64,000 bases of DNA, taken from assembly GCA_963930775.1 (NCBI GenBank), contig OZ005698.1, positions 1,240,001 to 1,304,000 on the forward strand, read 5' to 3'. Made by a program: the position numbers and the translations under genes. Source of the DNA: Cliona cf. orientalis (lineage: Eukaryota; Porifera; Demospongiae; Clionaida; Clionaidae). The notes beneath the pieces were generated by a model. That model was not told where the DNA came from and ran no database searches. It was given only the letters and a program-made list of their open reading frames with translations. This document shows positions 31,892 through 54,853 of this stretch, in pieces. Positions within the stretch are counted from its first letter, which is position 1. Each line of letters starts with the position of its first letter.

Positions 31892-34411
31892 CCCCTCCCT
31901 CTCTCTCCCTCTCCCCCCTCTCTTTCATGCAGTGATTGAGAAGTTCACTGACAATGTTCGTTTTTGTCTCATCTGTAACTACCTGTCCAAGATCATTCCC
32001 GCCCTCCAGTCTAGATGCACCAGATTTCGCTTTGGGCCTCTTTCCTCTGAGCAGATGGTCTCGCGACTGGAGTACGTCATACAACAAGAATGGTGAGAAT
32101 CGGCATGGTAAAGGGTCGTCAGAAACACATGCTGCCACTATATGTGCATACTGATTTCTATCCTGGAGCTACCATATTTACCTACGGGGTATGTGGCCCT
32201 TGGGTATATCTCTACAAGAAGAAAGCAGAGTGCACCTAATAGCGAAAGCTTCTCCCACAGATCTAGTCCTCAAAAGATAAAATTATACCTACATATATGC
32301 AATGATAATTTTCGTGCAGTGTAAAGGTGAGCCCTGATGGGATGGAGAGTCTGGTGACCCTCTCCCAGGGAGATATGAGGCGGGCACTCAACATCCTTCA
32401 GAGCACGTCCATGGCTCACGACGAGGTGAACGAGGGGACGGTCTACCTGTGCACGGGTCAGCCCCTGCCCAACGACATCGCTCAGATCGTGGAGTGGATG
32501 TTGAACCAAGACTTCTCCACTGCTTACAACAGTATGACATTGTGTGGATGATGCATATTGTGTGTGAGAATTGAGAGGTGATTGGTGAACATGTGCATAT
32601 ATATCTTCGGGTGGTGGTATAATAATATACTACCCAATAGTATTTGATATTTCTGCGGATTGCCTAAAAAAGTTAAACTTATAATCATAAGCATTGGTTT
32701 CACGTACATGTATATTACTGAACTAGACAATTTCTTGACCTTGTTTCTGTGTATAATGTACAAATAATGTACAAATCAAATTTTAATAGTACACACAGTA
32801 TGCTGTATGTACCAGCAAAAATTATTGTCCTAAGATATAATTATATTATGCAGAATAAAAACATCTATGTATGATGTAAACCCTCCCACTGCACACCCCA
32901 CACATGCAGTCACATACCACACGTACATACGGACTCCACACACAGTTTTGTTACAGCACTGCTAGCAATGATGTCATTATGATATCATGCATATAGTTTT
33001 CAATAAACTATGAGCTAATAATTGATGTTGTCCGTAAAAATCTTATTTTTTTCGAAACTTACCCTTCAATTGTGTTTTGATTGGCTTAGTATAAAGTATA
33101 ACTGCTGACTCTGCAAAATTTGATCCCACTACATCATAATAACTATCAATAACATTAGGCTTTCCTCGTTATTACCAGTACCAGTATGACTATCGGAGCT
33201 GGACTAGACACTGAGGGGGTGTCTTCTCAATTGGCCAATGATAATATTATGATTACAAGTGAATAACAACAGTCGCGTGCAATAGCCCTATATTTTCCCA
33301 CAGTAATTCAGTTGTCGGTGTCCCCCTGTAATGCCCACGGGGATATGAATTCACTTGAGCTACAGTTTTAACGTTTCCTTCCTGTGTAGCTCCTGTCTAC
33401 AGCCCAGTTGTTGCACCAGGAATGTGGTAGCTGTGGTATTGGATTTCATCCCATATAGGAAGAGGGGGAAATGTGTGCATGTCCTCTTGTACTGCTCACC
33501 CATGTGGAAAATTCTATTGAAAAGGACACAATTTCCTATTAATCTTTCCTTTGGACTAATCTGAAGTGTTATGTTTCCCTCATCTTAAGTGTTATTGTGA
33601 ACTCGGTGTGTTCAGAGTTTGCCCGGTGTATTCACGTGTGCACCCTCTCCTTTTTCCTCTCTCTCTCTCCCTCTATCTCCCTCTCTCCCTCTCTCTCTCT
33701 CTTTCTCTCCCTCTCCCTCTCTCTCTCTCTTTCTCTCCCTCTCTCTCTCTCTCTCTATCTCTCTCTCACTCACTGACATAATATAATATGCACAACATCA
33801 CTCTGTTGTACATTACACACTTATTTATCAGTCGATCTATTCTTAATTACTGCAGACATAATGAAGCTGAAAACTGACAAGGGATTAGCACTGGAGGATA
33901 TAATCACTCAAGTGCATACCTACGTCCACAGAGGTCAGTAGTACATGTAGTCTTTGTAGCTCTTGCACCTCTCAAGTTGTGAATTAGTGTTGATTACCGT
34001 TGACAATGCAGTGGAGTTCCCTCCCAAGGTCTACATGATTCTACTGGAGAAAATGGCCAACATTGAGTGAGTATAATATAGAACAGTAACTAAGAATTTT
34101 CAGCTTCGAGTATATATATGCCACTGCTTGCTATAAGATTACAGTCATGTCCTTTATTCATGTGCAGCTAATGTTGATTGCACGACTGTCACATTGTCCT
34201 GTAACACTTTAACATCATTTTTGGCATAGGAGCATATATTTCAGCTATAATATTATATAGGCCTAAATTTTGATAGTATTGGTTATTAATTTTAATATTG
34301 ATTTTATTCAGGTACAATTTGGCCTCAGGGACTTCGGAGAAGATTCAGCTCGGTGCATTACTTGGTGCTTTTCAGATCGTCCGAGACATTGTTGTCAATG
34401 TGCAGTCATGA
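31074..34411 (+). CDS. RFC5: Replication factor C subunit 5 (clamp-loader ATPase), 334 aa
   Basis: Small subunit of the RFC clamp loader, which opens PCNA and loads it on primed DNA in the nucleus. Eight exons in phase: 31074-31117, 31178-31242, 31468-31758, 31933-32092, 32320-32531, 33856-33933, 34012-34066, 34312-34411. The length is close to human RFC5 (340 aa). RFC box NLPWVEKYRPKTLEDLI; Walker A GPPGTGKT (53-60); LELNASDDRG; Walker B LVILDEAD (114-121); sensor-I Asn in LICNYLSK; arginine-finger motif SRC (160-162); GDMRRALNILQST; C-terminal collar ending in LGALLGAFQIVRD. The near identity of these blocks with human RFC5 separates it from RFC2 and RFC4. One junction (exon 4/5) inserts a Cys-Val where human has Glu-Lys; the donor there could be off by a codon. 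The acceptor tract of exon 4 is a long CT microsatellite. Confidence 0.96.
31807..31932. repeat. (CT)n microsatellite forming the acceptor tract of RFC5 exon 4
   Basis: A CT run of about 70 bp followed by C-rich pyrimidines leads without a break into TTTCATGCAG, the acceptor of exon 4. Confidence 0.93.
33650..33776. repeat. (CT)n-rich tract in RFC5 intron 5
   Basis: An imperfect CT/CCT tract of about 125 bp, 80 bp upstream of the acceptor of exon 6; here it is near, not at, the splice site. Confidence 0.9.
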
Positions 34412-35091
34412 GCCTCTTTCTGCACACACTCCTCACCATTGATTATCTTCTTGTCTTCCTTTCTTGTTATTATGATCTGAATAATTATTATATCAATTGC
34501 TGTCATTGAAGAAATTTTATTATTTTCATTAGTATTCAGCTCCGGGTTTTCCAGTCCAGCATGTTCTTCCAAGCCACACCCTTCAATACCAAGAGAAGGG
34601 TGTGGCTTGTGAGCAATTTGATATAATTTTTTCCTAACTAATAAGGACCATGATTAGACGGTAGCCTAATAATGTTAAGTCTTTGGATTCGACTTGCTCC
34701 CATGGTATGCATTGACATGACAGATCAGCAAAATATTAGTGCATGGCTATTATATTATAATGCGTATGTTGTAGGTTTTGTACCGACATGTAGCTATCCA
34801 ATGCAGCTGCAAGTGATGATAGAGGGCTATTAGCGCGTGCTTGGCATTCCCTGCGGGTGGGTGTTGTCACTTCATGGACGGAGGACAGTTGCCCGAATTG
34901 CGCTTTGCGGTGCATGCACACACCCCCATCCCACCGCTAAACACCCAATGATGCGTGAACCACTGTTTATTGCGGTCTACGTATACTACACATTTCATGC
35001 AACATACCTGTACGTGTTGCTGTACCTATACTCGGAGGATCGGCGCGCGTCTTCAAGTCTATAGCAAGTCGATCGTAAAGCTCGAATAATA
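34412..35091. other. Intergenic spacer RFC5 / RAB34-like
   Basis: 680 bp between two plus-strand genes. It holds the RFC5 3'-UTR, a perfect hairpin at 34571-34608 and a GC-richer stretch before the RAB start (GGCGCGCGTC near 35041). No gene seen. Confidence 0.65.
34571..34608. repeat. Perfect 14 bp inverted repeat with 10 base loop
   Basis: AAGCCACACCCTTC at 34571-34584 is exactly repeated inverted at 34595-34608. The arm is nearly the same as the inner terminus of the 328 bp element at 45507-45834 (GCCACACCCTTCAATCT), so this may be a collapsed copy of that family. It lies 160 bp after the RFC5 stop, where it would also form an RNA hairpin in the 3'-UTR. Confidence 0.8.
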
Positions 35092-38000
35092 ATGTCTACT
35101 AAGCCGAGCAGGAGTGGATCAGTGCGGAGCCCCAGTGGCGAGAGAGTCATCGATGACTATGCTACGGTAAGTGGAACAGTAAAATCAAATTTCACTGAGA
35201 GATCAAAATGATGTATTTCTGTTTTGTGTAAATACACTAACGCAGCATACACAATATCGTGCCTGCCTTTGAATAATCTTGGTACTAGGTACACGTAGCT
35301 CTGATCAGCATGGCTAGCATAGCTAGCTAGCTATAGCCTGAAGGCACAAAATACAAGCAGCTGCTACTAATTGGCCCAGCTTATCGTGTGGCAGAACTAG
35401 GTGAGAATATCGAATCGAATAGGGATTTATTGAGAGGGATTATATTCATGCTGTAATGCTTGTCTTCTTTTCTGAGAATATTGAGTCAAAATTATGCACC
35501 CAAAGGAACTCATACTGTATAAATTTAATATTCCGTAGGCATCACAGCTGAGCTATGGGTCCTGGGCTGACCAGACAGACTTCAAGCCAGAGATCAGGAA
35601 ACAGTGCGAAGTACACATACAAAACAGCCGAAATCCGTAAGCAGTATATATAACTATTATGTTATACCCTTAATCATGCATAATTATGATTACAACTGTT
35701 ATATTAATTTTACAAATTGACTATCGATATAAGGTGTGAATATTGCTATTTCTCCACCCCTATTGTGGACTATATAATTATGAGTCGTCCAAAGTGAACC
35801 AGTACTACATGTACAGTAACTGGGTCTTTAGTGCTAATGATAGGTGTCGATTAATGGAAATGCATGGCTAGTCTTTATGCTGTAGTACTTAAGGGATGAG
35901 TGTGAGAGGACAGTTGTCGTTGTTTTCCACTTCTAATCGCCATGGTGATCAGGCTTTAATTGTTGGATAATAGTTGGTTGAAAACAGCTGGAATGAAGCC
36001 ATAGACAAGTATGTAAACACTTGGCAAGTGTGACCACATCTACTATCCATTTCACCACTAAGCTTTCCTTGTCTTCCTCTCTCTCTCTCTCTTTCTCTCT
36101 CTCTCTTTCTCACTCTCTCTCTCTCTCTTCTCTCCCTCTTTATCTCCCCTCCCTCTCTCCCTCTCTCCTTCTTTATCTCCTTTCCCTCTCTCCCTCGCTT
36201 CCTCACAGGAGTTTTGAGTTTGCTTCCAGCTACAGCCGACGGACGTCCAAAGTAATAATAATCGGTGCCCCAGGTGTCGGCAAAACCTCATTAGTTCTCA
36301 GGTACGTAATGTACAATAACTCGTACTAGCTACACTTAGCTTAAGAACTAGATCACCATCAGCAATCATGAGTTTAAGGGGGCTATCTTGTTCTCGGGTA
36401 TATATAACATTTTTACATTCAGTTTGAACTCAATAACTAGTCTACCATCGATAGCAATCACGGGTTTAATTCAGGGTTCTTGGATAAAGCATTTATAGTA
36501 TTACCTACATTCACTTTGAGCTCGAGAACTAGACCACAGTCAGAGCTGATGATATCGTCTGTGGATTAATGCACATAATATTGTTACTGCTACGTATAGA
36601 GGGTTGAAGGAATGTGTGGGGTGTGTCCGTTAGAAGGTGGAAGACCATATCCATCTTGTAGCTACATAAACCGTTTATCTAACCAGATATGTTGATGCGT
36701 GGTTTGATAACCCTACAGCCGGCATGTGCATGTGCTTAGTCCCAATGGATTTAACACACAAGTATCAAGAATATATTACAGTAGTATTTATATTAGTATC
36801 TTTCAAAGTTCTGAGCCGGTTTAAGCATTTGAATTAGCGTCGATTGCTGTGGCCTATTCCTGGAGCAGTGCTCGCTCCTATCTCTCTTGAGAATTCGTGG
36901 CTCGTTATTCTGTTTGCCTGGGGTGGTGGCTGTGTAAATAATCACCGCATTCCTGCCAACGTTCGCTCATACGCATCATGCTCCACTGTTGACTGGTGAC
37001 CAAGCTAAAGAATTTCTCCTAGATTGTAGTGAATGTGTTTTATTACGCAAGTCAGTCCAAATCTGCGAATCTGATGCTTGCAAATGTTGACCCCGTACCG
37101 TATTATAACAATCCGTTAACTACAAACACAGGGAGGGAAACTTGCAATTTTCAATAAGTAATGGATATTTGTAGTTAAGAATAGCATATTATGATTAATA
37201 TCTACTTTGAAATTGGCACAACTTATACACACAAAATATTATATGCATCAACATCTTAGTCACTGTTGGTGCCCTATAGTGACTTTGTTAGTTTTTCTGA
37301 ATGCGTGGTGCGTTCGTGTTTGTGCCGTGTGTGTGTGTGTATGCACCAATATGCCAGCAATGTTGGTACATTTTGTTTCCCCAACACACAAGAGTATTAG
37401 GAGCTGGAGCTGAGACTAAACACTTTGTTATTGTGCATACTGCGTGTGCAGTCTTGCATTACTATGATATACATATATTATTATGTAGTGTTGTCCCCTA
37501 ACATTTACTGAGCCTATAATTATGCAGTTATTAGTGGGCAAAAGTACTTATGATGGTAGTCATCGTCGTGTACACTGTTACACTGTTCAGTGTACTATGC
37601 ATCCCTATATTATATCATTGTAGCACTGGTATTGTGGTTTTATGGCGTGATGTGCATCTCTGTCTTCTTTATTCTTCTCTCTCTCCCTCTCTCTCTCTCT
37701 CCTCCCTCTCTCTCTAGATACTGTCGAGACATCTTTGAGCGCAACTACAAGACCACGATTGGAGTAGATTTTGAAGTAGAGAAATACAAGATACTCGGCG
37801 TACCTTTTCACATGCAAATGTAAGGACAGTTAATATAATACATGTTTGTGCGGGTGTCATCATAGTCTAATCGCTGTTCATTCTGCTTTCATTCGATGTC
37901 AGCTGATTCTACATGTACCCTAGGTCACCTCCCCCACGTTCTGCCAGTAACCTTGTCTGCAGTCCACCAGCCACCAGTCCACCCCACTTGACCCCAAAAT

Positions 38001-41000
38001 TTACTAAATGACCAAACCATGCTCTCAGTATCAATTACAATATATCTAACACGTAATATATATACATACTATTGTGCTTTGCAGGTCAGTTGTCTAGGAA
38101 AAGCTGGGGAATGGCACCTGTCTCTGTCACTATATAAGCTGACAGCCTCTGTGACTTGTAGTATAACTGAATTTAGCACTTTAGAGCCACTGCCTATCTA
38201 TTTACCCTTTCCACTGGACAACTGACCTGCAAAGCTCAGTATGTACTAGTATAATAGATTTTGGGTGTTCGTCATAGACAGATATACTAGCTGGGGTATA
38301 AAAGTGTACACTGTATTACAGTATGAGAGCTGAACGTGTGGGTGTGGATGCTACGTATGTTGATCCTCAGTCTGTATGAGGCTCGTTTACTGCTACATTT
38401 ACTGACAAAGGGCCTTTAAATGGAGCTCGGGTTACGCAGACCCTGTGCATGGCCGTGGTGTCAGGGATTATTGGTGGCTGGTATTGATTACTGCATGCAG
38501 CTACGAATACTACAGCCAGCTAGCTACTATATTATGGAGGGGTGTGTGGTACTGTAAGTGGCTATCATGGTGGTGCTCAGGGCTAAGAGTCGATTAAGAC
38601 TAATTTATCATATTTCTATCTCCATTGTCTGGTGTGGCCCAGAGTGTGTTTACACGCACACACACACACACACATACTCACTCATATAATTAAGCACCCA
38701 AAAGTTAGTGTGAATTTGGTAGGATCAGTCAAATTAGGTACTCCATGCAATAAATTTGAACTTTTAGGCTCCGAAGACTTATATAAACTGCTAATAGCCA
38801 CGTTGTCTGCATACAGACTGTAATTATACTTGTACATAGCACACTCACACACTCGTACACATACAGTTGTTCAAACAAGTACCCAAAAGTATCACTGAGT
38901 TAGTGAATTTGGTAGGCTCAATCAAATTAGCGGTAGTATACTCCATGCGTTATGGTGATTTGATCCTTAAGGCTCCATGAACTGTTAATAGCCAACCAAG
39001 ATATATAGCACTGTATGATGCCAAATGGAGAAATAATATAATTAAATTTTACTGAGGATTTCCTATACTATATCTACAATTATGATGATATTACTCCTGC
39101 AACTGAAAGAAATGAAAGTATAAAGCACAGCGCTACTATAACTGAATTAGTGGTTGTTCTTGTAGTGAAATTGTAAAAAGACAAGCACGCTAATTAATCA
39201 AAGGCAGTGTCACTCGCTACAGCTAATGATGTCTAATTATCTCGTGGAAGCATTGCTGATCGTATAACTACATAGCTATAATATTATTGCATTCCAACAC
39301 TTTTATCATAATCCCAGGAAGCTGCAGGCCATGGATGATCAGTCCGTGTGCATCCCCTTTAGCAAATGAGCCTTTACTTCTCTATCACTGTCACTGTCAG
39401 TGATTCTACAAGTGACGTGGGTTTGTTCCTCTGTCTTGCCTCACTCATTACCTCCACTCCCCTTCACGTTAGCACAATGATCCATGACCAATTGGACCGC
39501 ATTTCCATACAATATAATATTATATAGCCTGCCTTATAGTATCACGGGTATGGATAGCATATATAACTGTAGTATATACAATATTATAGTGCATAGCATC
39601 AAGAATATGCAACACATTACGAGGATGACATGCATGTTAACACGATGACCAATACCAAGCATAAAATTGATGTTAGTGCCTGCATGCATGGTACACTCTA
39701 CTGCACACATGCACATGTACACATACAAACACACATACACGTACACTCTTTTAGATGGGACACAGCTGGTGCTGATCGGTTCAAAGGTGTAACAACAGCT
39801 TACTTTAGAGGAGCTCACAGTAAGTCTGATCTCCCAGCTAGTGAATGAAATATCACACGTCCCTAAAATTAATATTGATCTCTCTATCTGTCTCTCTCTC
39901 TCCTCCTCCTCTCTTTCTCTTTCTCTCTCTCTCCTTGTAGTTGTGATGGTGGCCTTTGACTTGACTAGTGTGGAGTCGTTATACAAGACAGAGTGAGTGA
40001 TCACCACGCATAGCTGCATATACTATTGTAGCTATTATTTCTCCAATGGCACATAACAGTCCGAAAAGAGCATTAGAATATATCGACCCTGTAAATAGTT
40101 TTGAGCTAAATCGCAGAAAAATGTACCTGCCAAATACACTACTTTCAGGGAGTGGCTGCGAGAGGCACAGGAACACTGCACTCAAAAGTTTGAGATATTT
40201 CTCGTGGGAACCAAGAAAGATTTAGTGGTATGTTGACACCGAAGAAAATGCAAATTTTTAAACAACTACAATTAAGTATAATAATATTATGCTATTTTTA
40301 GTCTGACTGGTCGTCCAATGAGATGGAGAAGAAAGCCGATCAGTTTGCAGACAAGTATGGGGCAGAGTACTGGTGTACAAGCTCAAGAACGGGTAAGTAG
40401 CTGATATAATATAATAACTAGAGCTCTGTAGAGCACATACCCTGCGCGCACATTGCGCAATCTATAGATCTACTTTTGTTGCTGCAGCCAGACGTGTGCC
40501 ATTAGCATTATTGACGACCTTTACCAGTCCATAATATTCAATTTTATGCGCATGAGCAGAAAGCACAAGGCCTGTATGCATAATGCATTGAGTGGGCACT
40601 GTCGATAGGCGTGGTTACGAAGGCTAACAAAAGGGCACTATTTGTGACGCTCATGGACCATATCCCTCGATTCGAAACACACTGAAGCCCATTTTTCGTC
40701 AAATTCGACTGATTCATTGTGCTTACCAGTCGCTCAGGTGCCTAGACCTCGAGATATGGCGATTTTTCTGCTAACGACAACAACGACGACAACAACGACA
40801 ACGATGACACGGCCGATTACTTTACCCCTTGCGCATGCGCGCGGGGTAATTATAGCCATCAGTAGTTGTATTGACTTTCGTTGCATGCATGGCACGATAT
40901 TTTATGCCCACGTTCCTATATACTGAGCATAATACCAATAACACTGATACCAGAGATTGACTGTCACACACAATCAAAAATTAATGAGCTTAATGTGTGC

Positions 41001-41896
41001 AATACTAGAATAGTTCACGTACTAGGATAATGAATGTGTTATAATATTAATAATATTATTATGCAGGTGAAAATATCGAGGAGCTGTTCACGAGAGTGGC
41101 AGTTGTTGCATTTGAGAATGTGTTGATGAAGGAAGTGGAGGCAGAAGCTGCCCCGCCCCCCAGCAACGGACAGCTGGCCAAAAACTCAACACTAATTGGT
41201 AAGATACTAGATAGTGTCATGGTTAATAGGTAATGGTCGTTAATCTGGCTTGTTCTTATGAGTGGCATGTTATAATATTATAGTGACTGTTTATTACTTT
41301 GGAGAGGTTTAATCCAGTGATTTGTCGAATTCTTTAAAGATGGCATAGTTCTAATAATTTAGCATTCATGTCTATGCCAATAAGCATTCTGATCACCAAT
41401 AAAATTATAATGTTCAAGTCAGTGCCTTTCGCCAAATTTAATGCACCAAGGTTATATAATTTATATACCTGGTATCGTCTTATATACACCAATCTGGGAG
41501 TTTTTTTTACTCATGATGGAAAATAAAATTCCCATCGTTGTGTGTAAAGAGTTTAATAATGCCGGATTGGTGTAAGATGAGATCGATACCATCGTATACC
41601 GTACTTAATATACAACGCATGGAAAAAATATAATTTCAATTTTGAAAAATGCGCGTTTTTCTGGTAAAGGTCGTCAATCGCTCATATATAAACGTTATGA
41701 AAATTCTTAAAATGCTAATTTCTTGCGTTAAGTTGGATCATGCGTTGTATTCGATTAACTACAGTAATGCTAATCATGAAGTACTGAAAGTGTTATCATG
41801 GTTTTATTGCATGTGTATCCATGCACTGCTACAGTTTTGAAACAACCCTCATCTGAAGCTAACACGAAGAAAAAGAAGGGTTGCTGCTCAAGATAA
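35092..41896 (+). CDS. RAB34: RAB34/RAB36-like small GTPase, 282 aa, catalytic Gln replaced
   Basis: Rab-family membrane-trafficking GTPase; vertebrate RAB34 acts in lysosome positioning, macropinocytosis and cilium formation. Ten exons in phase: 35092-35166, 35539-35636, 36209-36301, 37718-37819, 39755-39819, 39941-39992, 40149-40227, 40302-40392, 41067-41198, 41835-41896. P-loop GAPGVGKTS (77-85); switch I NYKTTIGVDFEVE matches RAB34 (NYKATIGVDFEME); switch II reads DTAGADRF where Rabs have DTAGQERF; LVGTKKDL gives the guanine-specificity motif; TSSRTGEN matches SSLTGEN; the tail KKKKGCCSR supplies the prenylation cysteines. The N-terminal ~58 residues form an extension, as in RAB34. The catalytic Gln is Ala (residue 129), so intrinsic hydrolysis should be weak. 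RAB36 is the close alternative name. Confidence 0.92.
36079..36208. repeat. (CT)n tract forming the acceptor tract of RAB34-like exon 3
   Basis: Imperfect CT/CTTT/CCT run of about 120 bp ending in TTCCTCACAG, the acceptor of the P-loop exon. Confidence 0.92.
38076..38235. mobile_element. MITE-like inverted-repeat element, 160 bp
   Basis: The left end GCTTTGCAGGTCAGTTGTCT and the right end are inverted copies, matching over the first 19 bases. It lies in intron 4 of the RAB34-like gene. No target duplication is obvious and it has no coding capacity. Confidence 0.75.
38691..38995. repeat. Diverged tandem duplication, ~185 bp period
   Basis: Two copies share ACCCAAAAGT, GTGAATTTGGTAGG, TCAAATTAG, ACTCCATGC and TAATAGCCA in the same order, starting near 38695 and 38880. 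RAB34-like intron 4. Confidence 0.75.
41601..41762 (+). mobile_element. MITE family 'ACAACGCATG', copy 1
   Basis: The ends are inverted copies of about 24 bp, with core ATACAACGCATG / CATGCGTTGTAT. Inner sequence includes TTTTTCTGGTAAAGGTCGTC and GCTAATTTCTTGCGTTAA, shared with the copies at 46470-46989 and 48748-48920. It lies in the last intron of the RAB34-like gene. Confidence 0.85.
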
Positions 41897-43737
41897 GACT
41901 TCAATCATTTGTCATTTTTTTTTTATTTTTAGCTCAACTGCTTATCCACTGTTGGTCTATTTTTATGCACATTGTTGTAATGCTTTCTACCTTTGATTCA
42001 GAATACGTGTATTAATAATTCCTTTCTCGGCAAAATTTAATAATAATTATAATGATTAGCAGTCCATCATGATAATTACATGATATGCATGCAATGATAT
42101 ATGAACCCTTGACCATCTCCCCAGTAGCTGCATAGTGTAATGGTGCATGTGGTAAAAGGTCGTCAATAGAATGCGTACACATCAATCGATGCTCGCCCCA
42201 GAAATCATGGAGATGGCGTCTAAGATCGACTCTCAGCCTTGATAGCGACAAGTTTCGATGCTTCAATCACAGAGACGAACTCGACAGTACAGTATTCCTT
42301 CTAAACTTCAGGTTGGTCACGCTGCTGCAGTCGCGCGCGGGACAGCCCCTTGTGACAATGCGTGCTATATATAGCGCAAGGCTAGCTTTATTTATCCACG
42401 GCATTACGTAAGCCAAGAAAACACGTGAAGTTCAACCAACAGTACTTCTCAGAGAAAGTAGCGCTCAGCTTGTAATGTATTCGCTGGATACACGCGTAAG
42501 ATACTCTACATATTTACTGATTTTCAAGTCCTAGAAAGGCTCCAGCGAGGCCCTGAATTTTCTCATAATTACCTCATAGATTACCTAAGAGATTACACCA
42601 TAGGTTTCATCATAATTACACCATAATTACCTCATAACCACAGAAAAGTAAATTGCTACTGGGGAGATAATGAACAACTCAGAGACTACGTCCAGAGTCC
42701 CTCATGGATACGCCGCCATAAATTCGAACTGGGACACATCGACAAACTGCGCATGCTCCGTATACGCGTACAATATTGGGGCGCGCGGCTTGAGCCGGTT
42801 GACCTTCACCTGACATGTGCTCGACTGAATAGGGAAATCCCCCCGAGTGCGAGCTCGCCAAAGAAAGCGAACCGAGAAAATCGCCATATCTCATCGATAG
42901 TCCACGATGTCTTCTACGCTAGGTTTGAATTCTGGGTCCCAACACCCTGTCATGTGAGCTAAACTTTTTGAAACAGTTTCACAGCAATTACATCATAGGT
43001 TTCATCATAAATTTCATCATAGATTTCATCATCATTTCATCATAATTTCATCATAGCGAGAGCCGAATTCTTAGTTTCTAATTGGGACTCTGGACGTAAT
43101 GAACAACTTAGAGACTACATCCCGAGTCCCTCATAAGTATTGCACCGCGCTTACTGTACGCCGCCATAATTCGAACTTGGACACATCGACAAACTGCGCA
43201 TGCTCCGTACAGGCAGTATATCGGGGCGCGCGGGTTGAGCCGGTTGACCCGAACGTGACCTCCACTGCCATGTGCTAGGCTGTATAGGGAAATCCCCCCA
43301 GAGAGCTCGCTCGCCAAAGAAAGCGAACTGAGAGAATCGCCATATGTCATCGATAGTCCACGATCTCTTGTACGCTAGGTTCGAATTCTGGGTCCCAACA
43401 CCCTGTCATGCGCGCTAAACATTTTGAAGCAGTCTTCACCCCAATTTCATCATAATTTCATCATAATTTCATCATAGGTTTCAATAATTTCATCATAGGT
43501 TTCATCATAGGTTTCGTCATAATTACTCATCGCGCGGCCGAATTCTTTTTTGCGGATTGGGACTCGGGATGTAATTAATATTGCACACACACGCACACTG
43601 CAGTAACCAGTCGAAGTTTCATGTCATGCGCCGGCCCAAAGTAATTTACGGCGCATGCGCAACAGCACAATGTCTGGGGTGTGGTCAAGTTGCATACCGT
43701 ACCGCAACCTAAATACAGTGGGCGTTATAATTCTCTT
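41897..43737. other. Intergenic spacer RAB34-like / TRPA-type channel
   Basis: No gene recognised. It holds the tandem inverted-repeat elements at 42670-43573, several TTTCATCATAGG short repeats (around 42600, 43000, 43450-43530) and, close to the channel start, the NRF1-like word GCGCATGCGC at 43651-43660, about 80 bp before the ATG at 43738, which suggests a promoter there. Confidence 0.6.
42670..43573. mobile_element. Two tandem inverted-repeat elements with related interiors
   Basis: Copy A has termini TACGTCCAGAGTCCC at 42687-42701 and its exact inverse at 43084-43098. Copy B has TACATCCCGAGTCCC at 43116-43130 and its exact inverse at 43559-43573. The interiors are clearly alike (ATTCGAAC..GGACACATCGACA, TTGAGCCGGTTGACC, TCGATAGTCCACGAT, TTCTGGGTCCCAACACCC). 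Both are preceded by AATGAACAACT(C/T)AGAGAC. Each ends in TTTCATCATA repeats. No open frame of note. Confidence 0.85.
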
Positions 43738-54581
<10,844 letters not shown>

Positions 54582-54853
54582 ATGTGACAATCTCCCACGT
54601 GTGCATGTACACTGTATATGGCTGTATTATCATCATCAATGTTGAAAGTTTTTTGGACATGTACAAGCATGAGTGACGACCCTTTTCTCACTGAGAGTGG
54701 ACTGCATGAACTTGCATGTTGAGGATCGAACAAAAATTATTAATCATCACATGGCAATCATTAGAACACAGCACTAATGTAACAACATTATAGTGATCAG
54801 TGTCTGAGTGTATGTGTGTATCAACCAAGGTGGGGGGGGGGGGCTGGGGGAGT

